This document shows, piece after piece, positions 11,471 through 21,854 of a DNA stretch of 64,000 bases. The notes below the pieces were generated by a model. That model worked only from the letters and a program-made list of their open reading frames with translations, was not told the DNA's origin and did no database searches. The stretch's first letter is position 1; each line of letters begins with the position of its first letter. Origin of the DNA: Margaritifera margaritifera (Eukaryota > Mollusca > Bivalvia > Unionida > Margaritiferidae); assembly GCA_029931535.1 (NCBI GenBank), contig JAQPZY010000514.1, forward strand, positions 124,001 through 188,000. The letters are read 5' to 3'. A program made the position numbers and the translations under genes.

Positions 11471-12737
11471 TATATTGTCATTTCGTCATCATTGGCGTAT
11501 TAGGGGCCATTTCAACATCGTCGTCTGCTTCAGAGATAAAATGTATTATTTATTAGGGACTTTGATGTGCTGAATTCTAATATGACAATAAAACAACTGA
11601 TTGGCTACGATTTCCAAGATATTTAAGTTTTTACATTTTACGTCTATGTATATTGTGTACATAATAGACTTTTAATCATAAAGTGTAAACCCAGGTCTTT
11701 TAATGTGTTTATGGTTGCTTTACATGATAATATTCCACCTGTCCTGTTTATGTAACACTTAAAAAAACAGCAAAAGGGTTATATAAATAAAAAATATATT
11801 GAAACAAGAGTCTAAAAACTATTATGTATGTATAAGTTGTTACGACTAGGGGTAAATGTAACAAACTAAAAGACTCAAACAAGCCTTCAAGATTTAAAAC
11901 ACAAATATTTAATTTCCTAAAATATTAAAATATCTCAACAAACAATCAAAATAAAAGAAAAAAAAATAACTTACAGTATAGAACATCCTTAAAAGTCCTA
12001 AATTGTTCTAAAGTTCACTGATCCGGAAGTTAATCCAAATTATTCCGAATGAAACCACCAAAGTGTTGTCGTGCCAACAAGAATCAGTTATATACCAGTG
12101 TTATTAATTCCAAGTAATTCATGTGAATATTCAATATCACACAAGTTCTAGAAATGTTTCTGATAATTCCAATGGAGCTGTATAATTCTTAAATATCAGT
12201 AGTTAATCCCAAAATGTATTGTCTGGAAAATATTTCTGAAGGTGCAGTACTAAATCCAAAATGTACTGTATAATAATATCTCTGAAGCGGAATATCACAT
12301 ACAAAGAACCAATCTCGTTTATGACCTCTCAGGCTGAAGAACTATATAGAAGAATGACGAACGCTGCGATTACATCTTATTTTATAGTTTCTGTACTGCG
12401 TCATTGAACAAAAAAAACCCATTTCTTATTCCATCTCAAATCAACATCTTACCATTGCGATCTTACAATCTAATTTCTGGTCAACAAAATGAATCATTCC
12501 TGAATTGCGAAATCCAGATCAGGTCAAGTGTAAAACTCACGATTTGAATCACGTGACATGACTAATGCTTGATTTTCCCATGACCAATGTACTGGGTCAC
12601 ATTGAAATTATCGTATGTGTGCACTCTGAGGAACGACACCTATTAGACTATTATACTGAGGTCATAAGCAAATAGAACTATACCATTATTTAAAAAAAAA
12701 GATACATAATTCCGTAACAAAGTACATCGTTTAATCC
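11471..12737. other. AT-rich intergenic DNA
   Basis: No coding signal on either strand. The stretch is AT-rich with short A-runs (11940-11960, 12690-12702). It separates the RTE LINE from the 12.7-kb repeat family and may include an unrecognised edge of either. Confidence 0.5.
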
Positions 12738-14465
12738 TTATTCAGTGTCTACTCGGCGCTTCTTGGCTTGTCTCTTGTATTCATTAAACGGAGCATCTAT
12801 TGTCACTGTCCAGCAATAGTCTGCAAGCATTGTTGGGCTCCATTTGGCCTGATAGCGTTTCTTCATTGTTGCAATGTCCTGGTGAAATCTTTTGACGTGC
12901 TCATCGCTCACTGCTCCGCAGTTCGGTGGAAATAAATCTAGATGAGAATGCAAAAAATGTATCTTTAGTGATATGTTGCAGCCAAGGCTTTTGTATGCCT
13001 TGAGGAGGTTTTCCACCAACTCCCTGTAGTTGTCTCCCTTGTTGTTTCGTAGAAAATGTGTTGGCACTAAATGGAAGGCTTTCCATGCCGTCTTTTTATT
13101 GCCACGCAGTGTACGGTGAAATGCATCATCTCGAAGAAGTTCACGGATCTGAGGTCCAACAAAGACACCTTTTATCTTAGCTTCACTTAACCTTGGAAAT
13201 TTTCTACAGAGGTACTTGAAAGCTGCTTGTGTTTTGTCCATGGCCTTGACAAAGTTCTTCATCAGACCCAGCTTGATGCACAATGGTGGTAATACAATCT
13301 TCCTTGATTCAACAAGTTGTGGATGCTGAACACTTTTCATCCTTGGCTCCAATCGTGCGAGAGATTCCCACTACATCAAGAGAGATTGGACACTCCGTCC
13401 AATCTCTCTTGATGTAGTGGGAATCTCTCGCACGACTATCCCATTCGCAGAGAAAACAGCAGTACTTTGTGTATCCAGTCTGCAGACCAAGCAAGAGAGC
13501 AAGAACCTTGAAATCTCCACAAAGCTGCCACTGATGCTGGTCATAGTTTATGCACCTCAAAAGTTATTTCATGTTTTCATAGGTTTCCTTCATATGGACT
13601 GCATGACCAACTGGAATTGATGGCAAAACACTGCCATTATGCAACAAAACAGCTTTAAGACTCGTCTTCGATGAATCAATGAACAGTCTCCACTCATCTG
13701 GATCATGAACGATGTTGAGGGCTGCCATCATACCACCGATGTTGTTGCAGGTTACAAGATCACCTTTCATGAAGAAGAATGGAACAAAATCCTTTTGAAG
13801 GTCACGGAACATGGAAACCCTAACATCACCCGCCAGGAGATTCAACTGCTGTAGTCTGGAGCCCAACAGATCTGCCTTACTCTTGGGTAGTTACAAACCC
13901 CTGACAAGGTCATTCAGTTCACCTTGTGTTATGAGGTGTGGTTCAGAGGAGGAGGATGGGAGAAAATATAGGTAATGTGACATTGATGGTTCAGGAGTAG
14001 AAGTTTCATCCTCTTCGCTTCCTCTTCCTCGTCTAACTCAAGTGAGAATGATTCTGGTGCATCAGGAACCGGCAGTCCTTCTCCGTGGAGATCTGGGCGT
14101 ATAGGTTATGGAATGTTTGGATAATGCACAGTCCACTTTTTTTTCTTTGACACACCTTTCCCAACTCGAGGCACCATGCAGAAGTAACAATTGGTGATAT
14201 GATCTGTTGACTCTCTCCAAATCATTGGCACTGCAAAAAGTACAGATTTCCTTTTCCTGTTCAACCACTGACAAAGATTTGTTGCACAAGTGTTGCAGCA
14301 TATGTGCGGGGCCCACCTCTTGTCCTGACCTCCAATTTTGCAGCCAAAATAAAGGTGATATACTTTCTTAACCATTGTGGTTATATTGCTCTTTTGTGAT
14401 GCAAAAGTCACTTCACCACAAACATAGCAGAAGTTATCTGCATTGTTCACATAAGTACGAGGCAT
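12738..14465 (-). pseudogene. Uncharacterised repeated Cys-rich gene family, copy 1 (broken)
   Basis: Minus-strand frames read from ATG at 14465 to a stop at 12738. The N-terminus has a zinc-binding pattern: FCYVCGEVTFASQK, then H-LYFGC, then PHICCNTCATNL. The middle has LNDLVRDLELPK-type and DPDEWRLFIDSSKTSLKAVL segments and CCFLCEWDSRARDSHY. The C-terminus has SDEHVKRFHQDIATM and SPTMLADYCW. I recall similar proteins as abundant, unnamed, repeated genes in invertebrate genomes. The high copy number suggests a mobile or mobile-carried gene, but I see no transposase motif. At least three frame breaks occur, one caused by the inverted duplication at 13353-13435. Confidence 0.7.
13353..13435. 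repeat. Perfect 39-bp inverted repeat (hairpin) with 5-nt loop
   Basis: Left arm 13353-13391 and right arm 13397-13435 are exact reverse complements, separated by actcc. The right arm is normal coding sequence of the repeat family (compare 33318-33357 in copy 2), and the left arm is an inverted copy of it. The event replaced coding sequence and breaks the frame. It is typical of a template switch during replication. Confidence 0.95.
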
Positions 14466-14974
14466 CTCTGCTCACTTTGGCTAAACAGAGATGTGTCCCT
14501 TTGCAAAATCAAACACTGACAAATAAAAGAGCATGACACTGTATGATTTCTAGAGCTGATATAGGGCAATTGCTTCAGCAGAGTGATGTAAGCTTAGTTA
14601 TGATTGCTTCATCCATGACTTATAGGAATAACATGATGCTATTCATATCATGTATGACGCAATACCAGCTTCAGATAGCATCATTCATTGTTTTGCTTAA
14701 AAAGTAAGTACTGTCCAAACACAGTCATAGATTTATTCATAGATCCAGTCAAAGATGTATTTTAGTCATTCCTGGTTTAAATTGAGATCCCTTCCCTATA
14801 TAATTCACCTATCGTCCGCCATTCCCAAGTCAAGGGTCGTATATACTGACCCAGTATCATATCATTAAAACTAGAGCCAATCAACAATTTTAAGCGTCAT
14901 TTTCGTTATCAGTGACCCAGAATTAGTAACGTTTGACAACATTTATTGCGGAAGCATTTTGGCTGTAGACCAGT
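14466..14974 (-). repeat. Conserved 5' flank of repeat-family copy 1
   Basis: About 510 bp upstream of the ATG matches 34369-34881 upstream of copy 2 almost base for base, ending together at ...gtagaccagtgttat. This marks one boundary of the repeated element. No clear inverted or direct terminal repeat is visible at the edge. Confidence 0.85.
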
Positions 14975-16258
14975 GTTATCTGCCATACGTTTGGCCTAAA
15001 ATCTTTATATAATCATCACCAGTCGTCCGCCATCATTTTTGTGTAAGGAAGAATATTGACACCTCCAAATGCTATTAGGGATAAAAGAAGCTACTGGCTT
15101 ACCAGGTTCGTTATTACAAGGACTACAGCAAAACTTTTTCCAATAACAAAATTGTGCAGACTAAATTCGCTTCCATAGATGAGCTCATGACGACGCTTGG
15201 ATCTCGTTATGAAAATGATCATGTCTGCGCATCTCTCGTTATATTGAAAAAGCGCGCTGGGTCCTTGTACCGGTGAGCCCATAGCTCCCTTTTACCCTAC
15301 TACTCATATCGAAGTGTTAAAAACTAAGAAAGATTTTCAACATAAAACGTTAATGGATGGAGTATGCACTGGGAAATTAGACAGCTACTCGATTGCTATT
15401 TCTTCTTACTTATCTCTAAACTTCTGGCAGCTCCCGCGAAAAACAAATCTAAGTAATTATGATCACTACAAATTCTTATGGAATTCAGAGGAACTCTCTC
15501 TATCCAGGTTAGAGAGAAAGGATACTGCTTTTTAATAAATATGTATGCAAAATATTTCAAACGTGAGGAAAAAGGAGAGATCATTTTTCACAGTATTCCT
15601 TCGATGGGAAGAGTAAACACAACTATCATCGGGTGGTTTATTTAAATTTGCATTTGTTACATAATAAACAAACACAATTACTTATACGTGTAACTTTTCT
15701 TAACTGTTTAAACTGTGATAGTATATCACTAAGAAAATTTAAATCAAATAACAAAGCACAAGCGGATTGAACAAGTTTAGCTTTATAACTTTATGAGCGG
15801 CGGGTTATCAACCACTTAATCGAGCGAGATAGCATTTGTCGTTGTTGACAATATAACTAGGCTTACAAGGCAGATAATTCCATTGAGTTATGAACTATGG
15901 CGAGCTAAATTTCTTCGGCAAAGTATAATGCCAATGCTTTAAAGGTAACGCAGTTTCCATTTATTATTAAAGATTAAAAGATGCTCGATTGTTTTCTAGG
16001 CAACATGACTCCTATAGGAATATACATTCAAGTGTTGCATTGCATGATGGAAAATATTGTAGAGTACTTTCTCATGTGAAAAAGCAAGGATACATTCTAA
16101 ATATAAGAGAAATATAGGAATGAGAAAAGAAAATATTTCACCAATAATTTTCTATTTCACTCCTAAGAATATAATAACAACTATGTAAAATGTTCCTCGC
16201 TATCTCAGTACTGTAACAGCATTCTGAAACTACTTATTCGAACCATGGGTGTAAATTC

Positions 16259-16336
<78 letters not shown>

Positions 16337-16540
16337 CAGCAGCAGCGGTTGGGTGGAATGATAGCAACAACAACGAACAGGTATGACTGCACAAAGTGTC
16401 TATCAGTAACTTTTATTATTGAGTTATAAAAGATTAAAAACCTATTATTCATCCGAATTATATTCAATAGGTGTTCAAGACTCATTGAAGATAAAGAAAC
16501 AAATCTACAAATCATTATCATGCTGTCATAAAGGAAAGAA
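14975..16540. other. AT-rich intergenic DNA with a long (TA)n tract
   Basis: No supported gene. 16262-16334 is a pure (TA)n microsatellite of ~73 bp. The rest is AT-rich with only short frames. Confidence 0.6.
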
Positions 16541-16544
16541 ATGT

Positions 16545-16870
16545 AGACCGGGTCAAAAGTTATACTCGGGTTTCGAGTTCAAACACATCAGGACATAATT
16601 AGAATACATAACATAAATTTGTTCAGGAAGCTACCGCTTTGCATGGCATACTCTGATTACACTTTTTCGTTCTGCCCTAATTTATATAGAATGGTTATTG
16701 ATTTTAATTACATGAATGATCTGGAATTGACAAATTGAGTTTTCGTCTGTGTTCAGGGCTTCGATTTATGAAAATTACCATATAGTAATGCCAGATTGTT
16801 TTAAAAGTGTACATGATGAAGATCAATGCAGAAATCGTATAAATGTCCTGAGCTCTTTCATTGCATTCAT
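16545..16870. repeat. Start of duplication unit 1 (matches 48360-48640 and 34881-35000)
   Basis: The sequence from gggtttcgagttcaaacacatcagg through gtgtacatgatgaag aligns with 48360-48620. Its second half aligns with 34881-34990. This is the left edge of the oldest visible copy of the ~14-16-kb tandem unit. Identity is visibly lower than between the other pair. Confidence 0.7.
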
Positions 16871-17508
16871 TCAACTTATTTCTTAGAACTGTCAAAATTA
16901 TTTTTCAATAGAAAAGATGATTACGAAGCTAGGCTTGGTCTGTAATTATTGTTTAATTAACGTTTTGCTATGATTAGGAGAAGAAAAATGGAAAACTTAT
17001 TTCTGTATGTCATATACAATTATCTGCACTTGCAATTTGAAGTGTGTGGTTAGAACGAAGGTACACTCGAGATTAGCTAATACCAGAGGTTTTCAACAAT
17101 AGTTTTGTTTTTCGGTTAACGAAGTAAAAACGAATAGATGCTAAATGTTGCGCTACTAAAACAGCTTTTTAACTGTCTCCATTAAGTTCTCATTAAAAAT
17201 CAGCCGCCCTTTTTGTTGTGCCACCGACTGGTTCTTTTATTTCCCTTTCCTATCATGATAAAGTTTAAAACTGTTTGCACTTTACAAAATGTATGGAACC
17301 AGTCTAACAATAACGATATTGCAAAAATGGCAGCACATTTCCATTTCAATACCTCATAGGGACTACCAAGTGCTATTTTAACTGCAGTAATCTTAACAAC
17401 TACATACCTTAACTTAGCGAAATAAAAATGGGCAGCCTCTATGATAGAGGTATGTCTTGTTTTCGCTTTAACTTGCTTATAATGCTTTTTCCAACCGTGA
17501 GATTTTAT

Positions 17509-18500
17509 TCAGAGACAGATATAGAAGAGTGGATGAAAAGTATTTAGACTTTTAAATACATTTTTCACGCATTCCTGTTTTTTTATAATATTTCTTCCAG
17601 AAAGTCCACTATAGCTTTTGTGATGTTTTTCCTGATCACATATGTAGAACCACAAGGATCGTGCAGTTTCGTATGAGCTCATTCTTTTCCTGTCTGGATC
17701 AAAATTTGCAAATGATTGGTCTATTGGTCTTTTTGTACTGCTATCTGTTTTGGTGATGTCCACTCCAACTTCAATTTTCAGAAACGCTACAACTTTCTTT
17801 GTGTACTATTCATGTGTCTCTTTATTTATTATGTCGTCCATGCAACAGATTTTGATGTTATCGACTCATGTGTATCGTTCCAACTCAATCACCATTCTTT
17901 CTAGATTTTTCATTTACGACACTGAGACTTATGTCAGATTCTCTCAGAACTGTGTTCTCTGTCTCCAATTTCTGCATTTTTCCTCCCAACCTCTCATTTT
18001 CTGGTAGGGAGTCCAACAGTTGCCCTTTTTAGTTTGTTTATTTCTGTTCTCATTTCTCCTAGTTATTTTCTTAGCTCTTCCTCTAAAGTGTTCCCCCTTC
18101 TCTCTCTCTCCCTCCATCTCTTTCTCTCTCTCTCTTACTCTCTCTCAGATTCAATTACTTTCTTTGTGACGATTTCATTTAATATTTTTCCAATATACTC
18201 TTTCGTGGCAATTCTATCCAAAACCTTAGCGAGAGCGTCCAACATTTCCTCGATGATATATTTCCTGCTCCTCTCACTCTTTTCATCTGACTGTAACTGG
18301 CTTCTTACAAATTGCCGTATGCTTGTTGTGCTGTGCGGGGGGGGGGGGAGGCGATCGGTAACCAGTGATGAGGTACTCTGCCCATGGCTTCTCTCTTTTT
18401 GTGCTTCAGTTTGGAATTCTTCTCTAGGAATGTAAACATCCGACACCTCCGAACCCTCGCTAGTAGTGTTTCTAGGAGTGTTTTCTTCTCTTCTTGGCAA
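17509..18500 (-). pseudogene. Possible LINE ORF1-like remnant (coiled coil plus RRM-like region)
   Basis: Minus-strand frames suggest one decayed protein. The N-terminal 18135-18500 frame (121 codons) is charged and polar, with a poly-Pro stretch and helical DALAKVLDRIATKEYIGKIL. Next come an RE-rich stretch from a (GA)n tract and broken frames around 17780-17990 with NLERMVIELERYT...VDNIKICCMDD and KKVVAFLK. Last comes 17509-17763 with KRPIDQSFANFDPDRKRM. That order resembles ORF1 proteins of some LINEs (coiled coil, then RNA-binding fold). The match is by pattern only and most frames are broken. Confidence 0.4.
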
Positions 18501-19502
18501 TCTGTCTGATTATATCACGGCTATGGGCAACATCAATGGAAATTCTGATGTTTGGTATTTGATGAGAGAAAGATCGAGAGACCTAAACAAAAGAAAAATT
18601 ATGTGCTGGTGTCGACCGTAGTTTATGAAAGAGACTGATTGATCGGTTCCTATCGTCACATCATGACACGAAGACTATTTAATGCCTAAGCAATGAGAGT
18701 CAAGTGCGTTGCACAGTGACACTACATCTGGCAGTCCGGTACTGGCAGCAGTCCAACCCGCAATCCACTGATTGGCGCTCCTCATGCCTGAGTAATGGAT
18801 ATTTGTTTCTGTCTAAGAAAATGAATGAGAGATGAAGAGAGAAAACTATATACAAAGTTCATATACTGTTATGAGTGTGTATTTTTATTCAAATATAGAG
18901 GTAACGAAAGTAAAAGCACTGAGGTATAAAAGATCTGGAGAGCAGATATAATAACTAAGCCCACCTGACTGGCAAAGCCTCTTGAGTATCTTGTCCAACG
19001 CTATTATTCTTGTAGATCCACTCAACGGTCTGATAAAAACATTTGTATTGCGCAGCCTTCGTAAACTGACAAATCGGTATAATATACACAATTTTCACAT
19101 AAAGGAAACTGATAACAGAAAAATGAGTATAATAAACTTTGTCCAATAAAAGAATTTGTAGGGTACAGAACATCGTAATAAAGACATGCATACACGCACA
19201 CACACACACACACACATATTTTGATTTTTGTTATACAAGTTTGATGGTCTGACAGCAGCAACAACACAAAAATTCAGTTTACCCATTTGAAACCATTTTT
19301 CATTTTCTCCTTCTTTCTTTCTTCCATATTGTATCTCTTGTCAGTCGATTTATGCCTTGTCATTCAAACGTGTAGAAGTCACGAACTTATCTTGGCTTTT
19401 TTATTTTGTGGATGTAAGTTGTTTCTTCCCCTGACGAAGAGCTTGTTTAGTTCGAAAGGTTGGCAAGCTGTTTTGTAGTTGTGCCGCTATCAATTTTTGT
19501 GT

Positions 19503-19569
<67 letters not shown>

Positions 19570-19940
19570 CTTGTGTGTGTGTGTGCTTGTGTATGTGTGT
19601 ATACAGTTCAATCTGTTCGAACGGTTACTTCTACATAGCATTCTCAACTCTTATTCTAATCCCCTCCCCCGGAATATTTCCTATGCAACACTCATGTTTA
19701 GAACTATCACCTGAATTTTGCGATTAGCGGCCCGATGTTTCCTAACCAAATAACGGTTTCTTACTGCTTTCAGTAAACATTGAAACGTAAAAACAGTGAC
19801 CACTCAGTGTTTGTACTCTAAACGTTTGCTTCCTGAGAAAGGCATTGTTTAGATGAGGGCTTAACGTGTGAATCGAGGTGCAAAGATTTCTTATTTCGCC
19901 TTTAGCCACTGTACTCCAGTGACACTGTGAAAGTAGCTCA
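18501..19940. other. Intergenic DNA with microsatellites
   Basis: No supported gene. Contains (CA)n at ~19193-19217, (TA)n at 19506-19551 directly followed by an interrupted (GT)n to ~19600, and otherwise AT-rich sequence. Short frames over the microsatellites are artefacts. Confidence 0.6.
19506..19600. repeat. Compound (TA)n(GT)n microsatellite
   Basis: A ~46-bp (TA)n tract passes directly into a (GT)n tract broken by ctt units. The same compound type occurs at 56269-56364. Confidence 0.95.
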
Positions 19941-20159
19941 AAGATGTCAATATGTCAAATTCGAAAGTTAGGCAGTTTTTATAACTAGGGTAGAGGGTCG
20001 AAACAATTCGTCTGCTGGATGTTTGGAAAAATAATATTGTTGCCGCAACAGAAATGGTAATCGCCTTTAGTGCCAGTGTGACAGGTATAGTCCGATATCT
20101 TCATCTATTTGACTGTGTATTAAAGATATATATAACAAACAAAATGTAACAAAAAAAAA

Positions 20160-21055
20160 TTTTTCCGTGAAAGATAGGAGTGACATCCTTTTCATTAGGT
20201 TTAGAGGTTATTCAATATTTATAATCTTGTTTGTGAGGGCAGGCAATGTTTCGGTTTATGAGTTACAAATATAGTCATATTTGGCTTCTATTCATTCCTT
20301 ACTCATCATAATCATTTCATATAAGCCGATTGTCTTTTGATCTCGGCTAGTGGAGCAATTGCCTAATCCAGATTGTGTTTTGAAGTGTGAACAGCTGTTT
20401 CTAAAACTAATTATACAAGTTTGCCGAGCAAAGAGTCAGTCTTCTGTTTCGCAGTCATATGTAAACTGTCAGCTAGTACTGGTTTATTTAGTGCATTTTC
20501 ATTGTGCACAACAAAATGATCAGCATTGTTTATAGAGTCAGTGATTATTTAATTTATAGGATGGATTAAAGTAAGGAGAATACAGTAATCTTTTGTGGAA
20601 CATAAGTTTGGAAGAGAACATTGTTTGTTTTGAGGATTTTAACGCCATGTGATAGGCTATACATGGCGGCCAGTATATTTGGTGGAGGAAGAACCCGGGA
20701 AAACTTGTGGAAGAACCACTAACCCACGGTAAGCCACTGGCATGCATTCTCACATACCCACGTTGCCCGAGCCGAGACTCCAACCCACGCAGAAAGAGGT
20801 GAGACGTCAGAGATCTGTAAAGGCATGCGCCTTAGACCACTCTGCCACTCGTGGCCTCTGGAAAAGAACAACATACATGTATTGTATGAATTTGTTGAAT
20901 TGTGCACTAAAGTAAATATATAACAAACACTTGTGGTTATAAATTCCTTCTGTAGTACTGCAGAACAAATTGCCCTCGAACCCACTCCCCCCTCCCCAGC
21001 TGAGATCGCTAAGAGGGCGCTTTCAGGTCTACTGCATAAGAAGTATTAAAAACAA
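20160..21055. repeat. Unit 1 block matching unit 2 at 36145-36920
   Basis: The two blocks share colinear sequence: catatttggcttctt-type text, the ataagccgattgtcttttgatctcgg stretch, the cagctagtact/cagttaatag stretch, and ctactgcata near the end. Unit 1 contains an extra SINE (20621-20860) absent from unit 2. No gene is evident. Confidence 0.8.
20621..20860 (-). mobile_element. tRNA-derived SINE with target-site duplication
   Basis: Read on the minus strand from 20860, the head is tRNA-like. It has a GTGGCAGAGTGGTCTAAGGCGC D-arm with RNA polymerase III box A, and a T-arm with GGTTGGAGTCTC (box B), resembling tRNA-Leu/Ser. The body runs to a tail of AAACAAACAA at 20621. It is flanked by gaagagaaca (20611-20620) and gaaaagaaca (20861-20870), an imperfect ~10-bp target duplication. 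The matching spot in unit 2 (36571-36580, tagagaacaa) has no insertion, so it arrived after the duplication. Confidence 0.85.
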
Positions 21056-21760
21056 ACCTGAAGGATTTGTCGTTTCTTTTAACTTTGAGAATGTGAAAGG
21101 ATATGAAGCAAACTAACACATTACAGGCGTATTGAAAGACATTTTCATTTTGAGTTCAACATTGGTTTCGGAATATAGAAGTTTTCTTCTGATAACTATG
21201 CATGGATATTTCCCTTCCTTACGTTATCATGAACTGTGCATTTCAACGAGTGGTTGGTTGGTTGGTTTCTAAAGGTACTTTCAAAACCTCATTGGCTATA
21301 TAATGCTAACGAAATTGGAGCTAAGGACCTTTCCCAAGGATACACCGAGGCACTTGACCTGATCTGGTCTGGACAGGTATTGAACCACGACTGTTGGGTT
21401 GCAATTCCGATGCTCTACCTACTGAGGTGTACAAAAACGTTCAATTTTTACCGAGTGCAAAATATCATTTTTTGTACCACACAATGAAATATATTCTTAT
21501 TAACGCAGGAAAAGAAACTTTCATTTTCATTCTATACCGGTCTTTCTGCTGAATGGAAGCATATACTATTAAATTCACCCTTCAACCTACCACTTTCGTA
21601 TGTTCACCCCATCTTGTATCTCATTAAAGGTTTATCATACAAATAATGATCTGGCAATTTAAGAGAACGGTCGGTTTAGAATATTCTAAGCTGTTAAAAA
21701 AAATACTTTTCTGACATATTATAAAATACCTGGCCATATCCAAGCACAACATTAAGCAAG
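21056..21760. repeat. Unit 1 block matching unit 2 at 39485-40160
   Basis: A colinear copy including the tRNA-like SINE at 21250-21434 and the caagcacaacattaagcaagataaa stretch next to the trinucleotide region. No gene seen. Confidence 0.85.
21250..21434 (-). mobile_element. tRNA-derived SINE, unit 1 copy
   Basis: The minus strand starts with a tRNA-like head: CTCAGTAGGTAGAGCATCGG (D-arm, box A), an anticodon-like loop ATTGCAA, and GTGGTTCAATACC (T-arm, box B). A conserved body follows (GTGCCTCGGTGTATCCTTGGG) and the copy ends in a (CCAA)n-like tail. The same insertion exists in unit 2 at ~39652-39831, so it predates the duplication. Confidence 0.75.
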
Positions 21761-21808
21761 ATAAAAACGTTATGACATTAGTAGTTTTACAGTGTTACTA
21801 TTACTACA

Positions 21809-21854
<46 letters not shown>

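Noticed and set aside
21250..21434. A functional tRNA gene
   Set aside because: The tRNA-like head has a long SINE body and is duplicated with the segment; stems are imperfect and the anticodon differs between copies.
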